DNA of 64,000 bases from Nonlabens xiamenensis (lineage in GTDB: Bacteria; Bacteroidota; Bacteroidia; Flavobacteriales; Flavobacteriaceae). Positions 8,073-17,917 of the stretch are shown here, in pieces; the first letter of the stretch is position 1, and each line of letters opens with the position of its first letter. The notes under the pieces were generated by a model. That model ran no database searches. It had not been told where the DNA came from and saw nothing but the letters and a program-made list of their open reading frames with translations. The stretch is from contig NZ_RMVE01000001.1 in NCBI RefSeq assembly GCF_003865345.1, positions 620,001 to 684,000 of the forward strand, given 5' to 3'. The position numbers and the translations under genes are program-made.

Positions 8073-10691
8073 TTGGCCGCCAAAGCAAAGAAAGTCACGC
8101 CTTTAATGCAACAGTACAACAAGATCAAGGCAAAGTATCCCGATGCCCTGTTGTTGTTTCGTGTGGGGGATTTTTATGAAACCTTTGGAGAAGATGCCGT
8201 ACGCACGGCCCGTATTCTCAATATTGTGCTTACCAACAGAAACAATGGTGGGGAGCGCACAGAGCTGGCGGGCTTTCCACACCACTCCCTGAATACCTAT
8301 TTACCCAAATTGGTCAAGGCAGGAGAGCGCGTGGCTATATGCGACCAATTAGAGGATCCCAAACAGACCAAAACCATCGTTAAGCGTGGGGTCACAGAGC
8401 TCATAACTCCTGGGGTAGCGCTCAATGATGAGGTGTTGCAATCCAAATCCAATAATTTTCTAGCGGCTTTATCGGTTCAGCGTCAGTCCTATGGGGTTTC
8501 TTTTTTGGATATTTCTACAGGCGAATTTCTGGTGTCAGAAGGTAGCAAGGAAGAAGTGGACAAACTGTTGCAAAACTTCAATCCAAGTGAGTTGCTTGTG
8601 CGCCGCAGTGATAAAAAAACATTGGCCAGTGAATTCCCATATGATTTACCCTTTTTCCATTTGGAAGACTGGGTATTTCAGATCGATTATGCCCAGGAAT
8701 CGTTGCTCAAACACTTCAAGGTAAAATCTTTGAAGGGGTTTGGTGTCGAGCAAATGGATCAAGCCTTGATCGCTGCTGGGGCAGTATTGCATTATTTGGA
8801 AGAAACCCAGCACGACAAAGTAGATCACATTGTCAATATTTCAAGAGTTGAAGATGAGCACTATGTTTGGATGGACAGGTTTACAGTGCGCAACCTGGAA
8901 TTATACACGCCGCTTAGTCAGGGTGCTGTGACCCTGATCGATATCATCGACAAGACAACCACCGCGATGGGAGGTAGATTGATGAAAAGATGGATGGCGT
9001 TTCCGTTAAAGGATCCTATTCAAATCTGCAAGCGACATGATGTAGTCTCTTATTTTGTGTCAGAGCGAGAGGTCAGGGAATCCATCATGTCACAGCTTAA
9101 ACAAATGAGTGATCTGGAGCGACTGATCTCCAAGGTCGCCGTAGGCAAGATTTGTCCGCGGGAAGTGATCCAACTCAAAAACAGTCTGGAGGCCATTGTT
9201 CCGGTAAAGCAACAAGCCGAAACGGCAAATGACCGTTCCCTGAAAAGCATGGGTGAACGCTTGAATGCCTGCCAGCACCTGATTGATTTGATCAAACAGG
9301 CCATCGATGAGGAAGCTCCAGTCAATATTCTAAAAGGGAATACCATTGCGCAAGGCTATCACAACGAATTGGACGAGTTGAGGGGGTTGGCCACTTCGGG
9401 TAAGGAATACCTGGATCAAATGCTACAACGCCATTGCGATGAAACCGGGATTGGAAGTCTAAAAATTTCCAGCAACAATGTCTTTGGCTACTATATCGAA
9501 GTGCGTAATACCCACAAAGACAAGGTTCCTGAAAGCTGGATACGCAAACAGACATTGGTCAATGCCGAGCGTTATATCACCGAAGAGCTCAAGGAGTACG
9601 AAGCCAAGATCTTGGGCGCAGAGGAACGCATCCAAAGTTTACAACAGGAATTGTTTGATCAGGTGGTGCAGGAAATCATGCCTTATATTAAAACTATACA
9701 GGAAAACGCTCAATTGATAGGCCAGCTGGATTGTTTAATTTCTTTTGCAGAGCAAGCGACCATTTCTAGGTATGTGCGCCCAGAAATTATGGAGGATGAG
9801 GTATTAGAGATCAATGGTGGAAGACATCCTGTGATTGAAAAGATGTTACCTGCAGATGAACCCTTTATACCCAATGATCTTCATCTAGATAGGGACGAAC
9901 AACAGATCATCATGATTACGGGTCCCAATATGAGTGGAAAAAGTGCCATTTTAAGACAAACTGCGCTGATCGTGCTATTGGCACAAATGGGAAGTTTTGT
10001 TCCGGCCGAGCGTGTGCGCATGGGTGTAGTAGATAAGATTTTTACCCGGGTAGGTGCCAGCGACAATATTTCTCAGGGTGAGTCCACCTTTATGACTGAA
10101 ATGAATGAGAGTGCTAGCATTCTTAATAATATCAGTGCACGCAGTTTAGTGTTACTGGATGAGATAGGCAGGGGGACAAGTACGTATGATGGTATCTCCA
10201 TCGCCTGGGCCATCACTGAATATCTGCACGAGCACCCCTCTCATCCCAAGACGCTTTTTGCTACTCATTATCACGAACTCAACGAGATGACCAACCAGTT
10301 TGATCGCATCAAGAACTTTAATGTTGAGGTCAAAGAGTTAAAGGATAAGGTGCTGTTCATGCGTAAACTAGTCTCAGGAGGAAGCCACCACAGTTTTGGT
10401 ATTCACGTAGCTAAAATGGCGGGAATGCCACAGCAGGTCATTTCCAAGGCGCGTAAAATGTTAAAACGTTTGGAACAGACCCATAGACAGGAAGATTCCC
10501 AGGAAGCCATGAGGTCTCTGCAAGAAGAGGAGATGCAACTCAGCTTTTTTAATCTGGACGATCCCTTATTGGAAGAAATTAAAGATGAGATTCTTATGGT
10601 GGATATTGATACCCTGACTCCTGTGGAGGCTTTGATGAAGCTAAATGAGATCAAGCGTATGCTGGTAGGAAAAGCAGGAAAGGCGCAATAA
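8073..10691 (+). CDS. mutS: DNA mismatch repair protein MutS
   Basis: 872-aa mismatch-recognition ATPase, full family length. The mismatch-reading F34-Y-E36 lies in VGDFYETFG. Connector, lever and clamp regions follow. The ATPase domain has Walker A GPNMSGKS (617-624), Walker B LLDEIGRGTSTYDG and the ATHYHEL motif. The start is a TTG at 8073, giving M-A-A-K-A-K-K-V-T-P-L-M, the usual flavobacterial N-terminus; no in-frame ATG before M12 would preserve it. No mutL is adjacent. It is followed by a probable terminator and two tRNA genes. Confidence 0.97.
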   Translation: MAAKAKKVTPLMQQYNKIKAKYPDALLLFRVGDFYETFGEDAVRTARILNIVLTNRNNGGERTELAGFPHHSLNTYLPKLVKAGERVAICDQLEDPKQTKTIVKRGVTELITPGVALNDEVLQSKSNNFLAALSVQRQSYGVSFLDISTGEFLVSEGSKEEVDKLLQNFNPSELLVRRSDKKTLASEFPYDLPFFHLEDWVFQIDYAQESLLKHFKVKSLKGFGVEQMDQALIAAGAVLHYLEETQHDKVDHIVNISRVEDEHYVWMDRFTVRNLELYTPLSQGAVTLIDIIDKTTTAMGGRLMKRWMAFPLKDPIQICKRHDVVSYFVSEREVRESIMSQLKQMSDLERLISKVAVGKICPREVIQLKNSLEAIVPVKQQAETANDRSLKSMGERLNACQHLIDLIKQAIDEEAPVNILKGNTIAQGYHNELDELRGLATSGKEYLDQMLQRHCDETGIGSLKISSNNVFGYYIEVRNTHKDKVPESWIRKQTLVNAERYITEELKEYEAKILGAEERIQSLQQELFDQVVQEIMPYIKTIQENAQLIGQLDCLISFAEQATISRYVRPEIMEDEVLEINGGRHPVIEKMLPADEPFIPNDLHLDRDEQQIIMITGPNMSGKSAILRQTALIVLLAQMGSFVPAERVRMGVVDKIFTRVGASDNISQGESTFMTEMNESASILNNISARSLVLLDEIGRGTSTYDGISIAWAITEYLHEHPSHPKTLFATHYHELNEMTNQFDRIKNFNVEVKELKDKVLFMRKLVSGGSHHSFGIHVAKMAGMPQQVISKARKMLKRLEQTHRQEDSQEAMRSLQEEEMQLSFFNLDDPLLEEIKDEILMVDIDTLTPVEALMKLNEIKRMLVGKAGKAQ

Positions 10692-10799
10692 TTTTTCTCT
10701 TTTTTCCTTTGTGGAAAAAGGAAAGTTGTTAAATTTGCATCCGCTTCAAAAAATGATTTGAAGTTTTGACATATTGTAAATCGCTTTTCTATCAGGAGC

Positions 10800-10833
10800 A
10801 AAGCAACATCACCACAAGTGATTTAGCTTTTTT
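10800..10833 (+). terminator. Probable terminator after mutS
   Basis: Interrupted stem: AAAGC then ATCAC, paired with GTGAT then GCTTT, followed by a T-run; 110 nt after the mutS stop. Confidence 0.5.
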
Positions 10834-10907
10834 CTCATAGGAACAAGGAACGAGAGGCTGGCACAGCATAAACTGGCTATCTAACTTTCATTCTTATCAA
10901 TATTTAC

Positions 10908-10979
10908 GCGAAAGTAGCTCAGGGGTAGAGCATCACCTTGCCAAGGTGAGGGTCGCGGGTTCAAATCCCGTCTTTCGCT
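10908..10979 (+). tRNA. tRNA-Gly (GCC)
   Basis: Cloverleaf visible: acceptor GCGAAAG/CTTTCGC, D-stem GCTC/GAGC, anticodon stem TCACC/GGTGA with loop TTGCCAA (anticodon GCC), T-arm GCGGG-TTCAAAT-CCCGT, discriminator T. The 3' CCA is not encoded. Confidence 0.96.
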
Positions 10980-10981
10980 CT

Positions 10982-11010
10982 AAAAGAGCCGATGATTAAT
11001 CGGCTTTTTT
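10982..11010 (+). terminator. Rho-independent terminator after tRNA-Gly
   Basis: Perfect 7-bp stem AGCCGAT / ATCGGCT (10987-10993 with 10999-11005), A-run before and six Ts after. It lies between the tRNA-Gly and tRNA-Leu genes, so these may be separate transcripts. Confidence 0.85.
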
Positions 11011-11042
11011 GATCGTACCAATGAGGTGTCGCTGACACAATC

Positions 11043-11128
11043 GCTCGAGTGGTGGAATTGGTAGACACGTTGGACTTAAAATCCAATGGACAGTAATGTC
11101 CGTACGGGTTCAAGTCCCGTCTCGAGTA
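11043..11128 (+). tRNA. tRNA-Leu (TAA)
   Basis: 86-nt class II tRNA with acceptor GCTCGAG/CTCGAGT, anticodon stem TTGGA/TCCAA around loop with anticodon TAA, a long variable arm (TGGACAGTAATGTCCGT region) and T-arm ACGGG-TTCAAGT-CCCGT. Confidence 0.95.
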
Positions 11129-11137
11129 CAACGAGAG

Positions 11138-11162
11138 AACCCTGCGCGAGCAGGGTTTTTTT
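11138..11162 (+). terminator. Rho-independent terminator after tRNA-Leu
   Basis: 8-bp stem AACCCTGC / GCAGGGTT with GCGA tetraloop, then a T-run, 9 nt after the tRNA. Confidence 0.9.
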
Positions 11163-11241
11163 ATGGAAAAAAAAGTCCGTGTGTTCACTATTGCAAGATG
11201 TTTGCTACCCCTCTATAGTGCACTGTACGGACTGATCAATA

Positions 11242-11472
11242 TTATTCCAAGACCTTACTTGAAATTCCAAATGCTTCAATGAAAACACTGGAGCTGGATG
11301 GGTTCGCTTTCGCGAAAGCGAACTTATCTAAACATATTTCAAAATGGACGGCTTGGTCTGGATATGAACCAGAATGAGTTTGAATTTTTTTTTCAAAACC
11401 TCTGGTCGTAAGTTTTCCAAGGAGGATTCTACTAAAAGTTTTAGACCATAATTCATACTTGCGTATATTCAT
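11242..11472 (-). CDS. Doubtful small ORF (76 aa)
   Basis: Leftward ATG-started frame with no recognisable family. The central part reads SYPDQAVHFEICLDKF and then crosses the palindromic repeat as F-A-F-A-K-A-N. It could be a degenerate gene remnant between the tRNA genes and the PUL, or chance. No good promoter or neighbour relation supports it. Confidence 0.2.
   Translation of the reverse strand: MNIRKYELWSKTFSRILLGKLTTRGFEKKIQTHSGSYPDQAVHFEICLDKFAFAKANPSSSSVFIEAFGISSKVLE
11305..11320. repeat. Palindromic repeat, site 4 (16 bp, extended)
   Basis: Perfect CGCTTTCGCGAAAGCG; pairing continues outward (GTTCGC..GCGAAC, 11302-11323), making a 22-bp palindrome. Confidence 0.95.
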
Positions 11473-11580
11473 CCGGATGAACAGGCCAAATTTACTACCT
11501 TACCAATGAGTTTTGACGACCTTTTCTATCGATGCTACCCATTTGTAGGCATGTTAAAATTAGGATTCAAAAAAAGCCAT

Positions 11581-13215
11581 GTGAAAAGACAATGCTACTT
11601 TTTTTTGTTTTTTTTCTCGACGATTTTGTTGGGAAATGGTCAAGAATTGGATTCCCTAATTCTGGAATTGGAATCCAACATGGCCAAAAGGACGTACTAC
11701 GACAGTCAAAAGGAAGCCTCTATCCAGCGTCTGTTGGAACAAGTCAATGAGAATACCGATCCGGTAGCTGCCTATAACATCTACGATGAGGTCATTGAGG
11801 AGTACAGATATTATAGTTTTGATAAAGCCCTCGAATATCTTGAAAAAAATATCGCTATTGCTGATGATTTGGGACGCGCCGACTTAAGTAATAAAGCCAA
11901 ACTGTCACTGAGCACACTTTTGTTGGAAACAGGTCGCTATAAAGAGTCGATCGATGCCCTCAATGAAATATCCAAGTCATCCCTGGGGGAAGAATTGATA
12001 GATGATTACTATATCGCTTTGAAGGAGGGCTACGGCGGACTTTCTTACAACACCACTGTCCAAAGTAGCAAAAAGGTATATTCTAACTTTTATCAGGCTT
12101 ATCAGGATACACTGTATAACAGGCTTTCGCCCAATTCTGAGGAGAGCTTGAGATTAAGGGAAAAACAATTGCGTGACCAACGATTGCTCGATGAAGCATT
12201 TGTTGTCAATCAACAACGCCTTGATAAAGTGGATATGGGTTCACGGAACTATTCGCTGGTTACTTTTGAACGCTCCTTGCTTCACGAACTGGAAGGAAAT
12301 ACTACTGCCCAAAAAAAATATCTGATTCTTTCTGCCATTTCTGACATTCGTGCTTCGGTCAAGGACAATGCCTCCATTGGTTCTTTGGCGCGTATCATGT
12401 TTGCAGAAAAGGATTTGGACCGGGCTCACCGATACATCAACTTTTCTTTTGATGATGCCGAATTTTACAATTCGCAATTGAGATTTGTCAATATCGCCAA
12501 CAGCCTGCCCATGATTACAAAAGCCTATGAGCAACGCAGTGAAAGGCAAAAGGATCAATTAAAGAAATCGCTGGTCTATATCAGCATATTGGTCATGTTT
12601 TTGCTCGTGGCCATTTATATGGTTTTTAGACAGTTGAAAAAACTTAGGGTGGCCAGAAATAAATTAAAAGAAGCCAACGACAAGCTCAACCAAGTCAATC
12701 AACAACTGAATCTTTCCAATGATGATTTAAAGCGATTGTATACAGAACTTTCTGAAGTTGATAAAATCAAGGAAAGATACATCGGTACATTCCTGAATCT
12801 ATACTCAGAATATATCACCAAGTTGGACGTCTATAGAAAGCTGGTAAGGAAATATACCAATGCCAATCAGACACAAGCCTTATTAGAGCTGTCTAAATCA
12901 AAGCAGTTTATTGATGAGGAACTTCAAATCTTCAATAAGAATTTTGATGAGTCCTTTCTGCACATCTATCCGGATTTTGTAGACAACGTCAACCAGCTTC
13001 TTAAAGAAGAGGAACAAATATCTTTAGAAAATAAAGGCCAATTGAACACAGAGTTACGCATTCTAGCACTCATCAAATTGGGGATTACCAATAGCTCGCG
13101 AATAGCCAAAATTCTTAGGTATTCTGTTAATACTATTTATAACTATCGGGCCAAAATTAAAAGCGCTGCTCAAGACCGTGACTCGTTTGAGGAAAACATA
13201 AAAAACATACAGTAG
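11581..13215 (+). CDS. SusR-like membrane-spanning transcriptional regulator (DUF6377-type)
   Basis: About 544 aa. A GTG at 11581 gives a normal signal peptide (KRQCYFFLFFFSTILLGNGQ); the frame is open back to an ATG at 11506, which would put 25 atypical residues in front. A helical TPR-like region follows. One membrane helix (YISILVMFLLVAIYMVF, near residue 350) leads to a coiled coil (ARNKLKEANDKLNQVNQQL). The C-terminus reads ELRILALIKLGITNSSRIAK then ILRYSVNTIYNYRAKIKSAA, a LuxR-like helix-turn-helix. I infer sensing outside and DNA binding inside, as proposed for SusR-type regulators. It stands directly upstream of the susC gene and is its likely activator. Confidence 0.82.
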   Translation: MKRQCYFFLFFFSTILLGNGQELDSLILELESNMAKRTYYDSQKEASIQRLLEQVNENTDPVAAYNIYDEVIEEYRYYSFDKALEYLEKNIAIADDLGRADLSNKAKLSLSTLLLETGRYKESIDALNEISKSSLGEELIDDYYIALKEGYGGLSYNTTVQSSKKVYSNFYQAYQDTLYNRLSPNSEESLRLREKQLRDQRLLDEAFVVNQQRLDKVDMGSRNYSLVTFERSLLHELEGNTTAQKKYLILSAISDIRASVKDNASIGSLARIMFAEKDLDRAHRYINFSFDDAEFYNSQLRFVNIANSLPMITKAYEQRSERQKDQLKKSLVYISILVMFLLVAIYMVFRQLKKLRVARNKLKEANDKLNQVNQQLNLSNDDLKRLYTELSEVDKIKERYIGTFLNLYSEYITKLDVYRKLVRKYTNANQTQALLELSKSKQFIDEELQIFNKNFDESFLHIYPDFVDNVNQLLKEEEQISLENKGQLNTELRILALIKLGITNSSRIAKILRYSVNTIYNYRAKIKSAAQDRDSFEENIKNIQ

Positions 13216-13476
13216 AATTCATAATCTGACTTTTTGAGGCTTTTATACTATGAATTTTGCATAATAAGGCCTGTGTTTTGCCAAAAATTGACTCCAATTA
13301 TCCACTTTTTACGTTTTGTTAAAAAAAGATAATATACTGACAAACAAATATATAAATGATTCGTCTATGAATTAATGTCCACTTTTTCTGTCGACTGGGT
13401 TGATCAGGCTGTTTTAAGCGACTACTTTGCTACAACGTTTTCGCTATCATTAATTAATGTGAATATCAGTAAAACA

Positions 13477-16422
13477 ATGAACGACAATATCCGACCATAT
13501 TTTTCCCTGATCTGCCTTTTGACGGCATCTTACTTCAGTTTGGCTCAATCTGTTATCACAGGAAAAGTAACAGATGTAGACAATCAGCCTGTATTTGGGG
13601 CTTCGGTAATCTTACAAGGTACCACTTCAGGTACGACGACTGATTTAGAAGGTAATTACCGTCTCGAAGCCGATATTCAACCTGAATCTGTGCTGGTTTT
13701 CAGTTATCTTGGGTACGAGACTATCAATGTAACGATCGACGGTAGAACCGAAATCAATGTCAGCCTCGAGGAGAGTGCGGAGTCTTTAGAAAAAATTGTC
13801 CTGGTCGGCTATGGGTCGCAATTAAAAAAGGATATCACAGGATCTGTAGCTACAGTTGATGGTGATTCGTTTGAATCAAGACCAAATACGCAAGTAGGTG
13901 CGTTGATTCAGGGACAGGCAGCCGGAGTCCAAGTATTATCCAGCTCAGGGAAACCCTCTCAGGGTTTTAGTATACGTATCAGGGGTACCAATTCCATCAA
14001 TGCAGGAAGCGAACCTTTATATGTAGTAGATGGGGTCCCTACAACAGATACACGTTCCATCAATCCATCTGATGTCGATACCATTACTATCTTAAAAGAC
14101 GCCTCCTCTACTGCTATATATGGAGCGCAAGGCGCTAATGGTGTTGTTTTGATTACCACTAAGCGCGGTACCACCGCAAAACCAAAAGTGAGCTTGGACA
14201 TGTATGCAGGAGTATCTCAAGTATGGAACACATTAGAAGTACTCAATGGAGAACAGTACAGAGACTTGATGGAAGAACTGGGCTTGACTACAGATTGGGA
14301 TAGTTTTGACGCTCGTACAGACTGGCAGGATGAAATATTTCAAAATGGTTTTTCCCAGAACTATCAAGTTTCAGTTTCTGGCCGATCCGGATCCACCAAT
14401 TATTTTGTGTCGGCGGGTTATGTAGCACAAGAAGGGGCAGTACGTAGTGCTGAACTAGAACGTACCAACTTCAAGATCAATCTGGATCAAAAGATCGATG
14501 ATTGGTTGAGGGTAGGAACCAGAATAAGCTATACCGACTACAGTGATGTTGACATCAATGATAATAACAATGTCAATCAGGGAGGCGTTTTATTAGGAGC
14601 CCTAACTACACCATCCATCATTGGTGTTTTTAATGAGGATGGCATGTTTACCAGTAACCCTTTTCAAAATTGGGAAAATCCGCTGGCCAGTACAGATGGA
14701 TTGGATCGCCAATTTAACAATAGACGCTTTTTGGGGAACCTCTATGCCGAGGCAGAATTCTTAGAATATTTTACCTATAAAATCAATTACGGAATTGATC
14801 ATAGTAATGGCGTATTTGATTCCTTCTTGGATCCATTCCGGACTGGTTTCGGCGTGGCCATTGGGGGGCAATCCATCAACAATACCAACAAGAACTCATA
14901 TTACATTTTTGAAAATACGCTCAAATTTAATCGCCAGTTAGGCAAACACAAGATTGAAGCTTTGGTAGGAAGCGTGAACCAAAAGTTCAGATTTGAAAAT
15001 AGTTCCATTCAAACCAGAAATTTTGCCAGCGCAGCAGTAACTACACCTAACGGAGGTTCCGAATTATTTGCCGCTACCGCCTCAAAATCCGAAAAGGCCA
15101 ACGCATCATTCATCAGCAGGCTCAATTATGACTATGATGATAAGTATTTAGTAACGGCCAACTTCAGAGCTGATGGATCCAGTGCTTTTGGCCCTAACAC
15201 ACGCTGGGGGTATTTCCCATCTTTTTCGTTGGGGTGGCGAATTTCCAATGAAGGCTTTTTTGCAGAAGATTCTTTCATTGATGACCTCAAACTTCGCGTA
15301 GGTTGGGGTGTTGTGGGGAATGATCAAATTGCCAACTACGCGTATTTAGGACGTATAGGTACGGGCGCTAATTATCCCTTTGGTGGGTCTGTGCAACCAG
15401 GAACATTCCCTGCTTCGCTTGAAAACCTGGATTTGAAATGGGAAGAATCAGAGCAAACCAACTTAGGTGTAGACCTGAGTTTACTGGACAATAAGATCAG
15501 ATTCACTGCAGATGCCTATATCAAAAATACCAGGGATCTATTGCTGAATGCTCCTTTACCTACGTCAACTGGATTTAGCAGTGCCATCCAAAATATTGGA
15601 GAATTACAGAATAAAGGTTTGGAATTTGCTTTAAATACGACTAACATATCTACTGAGCAATTTTCATGGACTACAGGTTTCAATATTTCGTTCAATAGAA
15701 ATGAGGTGATCAATCTGGTAGGACAGGAATTACTACAGGGTGGTATTGCTGGTGGTCGTGGTGAGGCGAGTCTTGTTAGGGAAGGCGCCGCGCTGGGGAG
15801 TTTGTTCGGTTATGTTTATGGTGGAGTTGATCCCAGGACGGGAAATGCTTTTTATATAGATAACGATGGTAATTCAACCTTTACCCCTTCTGCAGATGAC
15901 CGCAGAATTATAGGTGATGCTAATCCAGATTTTTATTATGGGTTCACCAATACGCTTAATTATAAAGGATTTGGCCTGTTCGTATTTATTCAAGGATCGC
16001 AAGGAAATGATATGTTGAATGCTACTCGCATCGAAACGGAAGGTATGTTGGATCCTAAAAATCAATCTACTGCGGTACTGAACCGATGGCGTCAGCCTGG
16101 GGATATTACTGATATTCCAAGAGCCAGTTTTGGAAACAGCGACAATTCCAGGGTCTCTACCAGGTTTATTGAAGACGCCTCCTATCTGCGCTTTAAAACC
16201 ATCACCCTCAGCTATAACCTTGGGGAAAACTTATTGAACACGCTTCATTTGTCGGCTATGAAAATTTATGCGACAGGTGAAAACATTTTTACCATCACCG
16301 ATTATTCTGGATTTGACCCAGAGGTAAACGCATTTGGCGGTAGTAATACCATACGAGGAATTGATTTTGGTACGTATCCGCAGACGCGAAATTTAATTTT
16401 TGGTATTAATGCTACTTTTTAA
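13477..16422 (+). CDS. susC: SusC/RagA-family TonB-dependent outer-membrane transporter
   Basis: About 981 aa. The start is the ATG at 13477 (MNDNIRPYFSLICLLTASYF...LAQ), which gives a signal peptide; the open frame upstream to 13375 does not. A carboxypeptidase-like domain (about 28-100, ITGKVTDVDNQPVFGASVIL) is followed by a complete SusC plug (about 104-232: VLVGYGSQLKK, GVQVLSSSG, IRIRGTNSINAG, PLYVVDGVP, ANGVVLITTKRG). A long beta barrel ends RNLIFGINATF with the expected terminal Phe. It imports oligosaccharides with SusD as lid and is first gene of the structural operon. Confidence 0.96.
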   Translation: MNDNIRPYFSLICLLTASYFSLAQSVITGKVTDVDNQPVFGASVILQGTTSGTTTDLEGNYRLEADIQPESVLVFSYLGYETINVTIDGRTEINVSLEESAESLEKIVLVGYGSQLKKDITGSVATVDGDSFESRPNTQVGALIQGQAAGVQVLSSSGKPSQGFSIRIRGTNSINAGSEPLYVVDGVPTTDTRSINPSDVDTITILKDASSTAIYGAQGANGVVLITTKRGTTAKPKVSLDMYAGVSQVWNTLEVLNGEQYRDLMEELGLTTDWDSFDARTDWQDEIFQNGFSQNYQVSVSGRSGSTNYFVSAGYVAQEGAVRSAELERTNFKINLDQKIDDWLRVGTRISYTDYSDVDINDNNNVNQGGVLLGALTTPSIIGVFNEDGMFTSNPFQNWENPLASTDGLDRQFNNRRFLGNLYAEAEFLEYFTYKINYGIDHSNGVFDSFLDPFRTGFGVAIGGQSINNTNKNSYYIFENTLKFNRQLGKHKIEALVGSVNQKFRFENSSIQTRNFASAAVTTPNGGSELFAATASKSEKANASFISRLNYDYDDKYLVTANFRADGSSAFGPNTRWGYFPSFSLGWRISNEGFFAEDSFIDDLKLRVGWGVVGNDQIANYAYLGRIGTGANYPFGGSVQPGTFPASLENLDLKWEESEQTNLGVDLSLLDNKIRFTADAYIKNTRDLLLNAPLPTSTGFSSAIQNIGELQNKGLEFALNTTNISTEQFSWTTGFNISFNRNEVINLVGQELLQGGIAGGRGEASLVREGAALGSLFGYVYGGVDPRTGNAFYIDNDGNSTFTPSADDRRIIGDANPDFYYGFTNTLNYKGFGLFVFIQGSQGNDMLNATRIETEGMLDPKNQSTAVLNRWRQPGDITDIPRASFGNSDNSRVSTRFIEDASYLRFKTITLSYNLGENLLNTLHLSAMKIYATGENIFTITDYSGFDPEVNAFGGSNTIRGIDFGTYPQTRNLIFGINATF

Positions 16423-16434
16423 ATAACAAAAGCA

Positions 16435-17910
16435 ATGAAAACTATTAAAATATTTCTGAGCATTTTCATTTTGACAGCTTTGATCTCTTGCGAGGATTAT
16501 TTGGATCTTCAGCCGATTTCAGAGGAAACAAGTGGGAATGCATATGATACAGCAAGTCAGCTAGAGGCTGCCCTGGTAGGTGCCTACGAATCCTTTCAAT
16601 CTTCTGAATATTATGTGTGGGATAATATTCTATTCCAAGATGTACGTTCAGACAATTGTTATGCCGGTGGAGATAATCCTGAAATCTTTCAGATTGACTA
16701 TTTGGACATCGGACCCACGCATTCCAGATTATTTACCCATTGGTCTAATATTTACAACGCCATTGCCAAAGCTAATCTAGTATTGGACCGAGCAGACGGA
16801 ATAACCGATCAACAACTTACTGAAGATCGACGAGCACAGATCAAAGGAGAAGCTTACTTTTTAAGGGCTTATCATTATTTTACACTCGTGAAGCTCTGGG
16901 GTGGTGTTCCATTGATATTAGAGTCTACCACTTCGGCCGATCCAGAAAATGTAAACATCCCTAGGTCTACGGTTGAGGAGGTTTATGATCAAATCTATGC
17001 GGATCTACTCATGGCCATCAGCATGTTGCCGGATACCTATGGAAATGATGCCAGCGTAAATAAAGCCAGAGCTACTTCAGGAGCTGCCAATGCGTTAGCA
17101 GCCAAAATTCTAGCGCAACAACCTGTTCCAGATTATACCAATGTCTTGGCGCACATCGAGGCTGTTGAAGCCAGTTCAGCCAATTACACCCTAATTAACT
17201 ACCCTGAACTATTCGATGGAAATAACTACAATAATGCAGAATCCATTATTGAGGTACAATATCTGGGAGGGAATGAAGGGAACTACGGGCCGCAATTATT
17301 GCTGCCACCTTCCATCAGCGGCGATACCTGGAGAAAATTTGTGACGCCTTCTGTGGATCTGGTGACCGCCTTTGATGATGAAGGAGATACGGTAAGAAAG
17401 AATGCCTCCATCCTTTTTGAACAAGTACAATGGGTGGATGAATTTTGGGGTAATGCCCAGGGAAGTTCGATCCCCTTCAGTTATAAATGGAAAAATGCCA
17501 ATGGATTTGCTAGTGCTGACCGACAGTATTTGTTAAGATATGGTGACATGGTTCTGCTCAAGGCAGAAGCCTACAATGAGTTGGACCGACTGCCAGAAGC
17601 TATCACCGAAGTCAATCGAATCAGAAACAGGGCTAGTTTACCTGACTTGCGCCCTGACCAAAGCAGCTCAAAAGAAGTAATGAGGATGTCCATACTAAAG
17701 GAAAGACGCCTCGAATTATTTCAGGAGGGTCAGCGCTGGGATGATTTGGCCAGGTACGATGTACTAGTATCTACCATGAACGAGTTGGTAGAAATTGATT
17801 TGCGTACTGGCAGCCCGGTCAATTACAATATGACTGCCGCCAAAAAACTACTGCCTTTGCCTCAACAAGAATTGGATAGAAATCCTGCTTTAGAACAAAA
17901 CCCTTTATAA
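16435..17910 (+). CDS. susD: SusD/RagB-family substrate-binding lipoprotein
   Basis: 491-aa lipoprotein (lipobox ISC in LTALISCEDYLDL) with the SusD start CEDYLDLQPISEETSGNAY and TPR-like helices typical of the family. The C-terminal SusD domain includes YLLRYGDMVLLKAEAYNEL and ILKERRLELFQEGQRWDDLARY. It forms the lid of the SusC barrel and binds glycan at the surface. It starts 12 nt after susC, and the SusE/F-like gene follows after 7 nt. Confidence 0.96.
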   Translation: MKTIKIFLSIFILTALISCEDYLDLQPISEETSGNAYDTASQLEAALVGAYESFQSSEYYVWDNILFQDVRSDNCYAGGDNPEIFQIDYLDIGPTHSRLFTHWSNIYNAIAKANLVLDRADGITDQQLTEDRRAQIKGEAYFLRAYHYFTLVKLWGGVPLILESTTSADPENVNIPRSTVEEVYDQIYADLLMAISMLPDTYGNDASVNKARATSGAANALAAKILAQQPVPDYTNVLAHIEAVEASSANYTLINYPELFDGNNYNNAESIIEVQYLGGNEGNYGPQLLLPPSISGDTWRKFVTPSVDLVTAFDDEGDTVRKNASILFEQVQWVDEFWGNAQGSSIPFSYKWKNANGFASADRQYLLRYGDMVLLKAEAYNELDRLPEAITEVNRIRNRASLPDLRPDQSSSKEVMRMSILKERRLELFQEGQRWDDLARYDVLVSTMNELVEIDLRTGSPVNYNMTAAKKLLPLPQQELDRNPALEQNPL

Positions 17911-17917
17911 AATTGTC

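Larger units (their letters stand above)
11163..11580. other. Spacer between tRNA-Leu and PUL regulator
   Basis: About 420 nt with no confident gene. It holds one palindromic repeat and a leftward 76-codon open frame (listed separately). I see no transposase or integrase remnant that I can name. Confidence 0.5.

Noticed and set aside
8073-10691. Many antisense and shifted open frames inside mutS and other long genes
   Set aside because: They have no family features, overlap strongly conserved genes, and are shadows of codon use.
10692-10799. A-rich/T-rich stretch just after mutS as a terminator
   Set aside because: The possible stem of T-run and A-run is weak; the hairpin at 10800-10833 is a better candidate.
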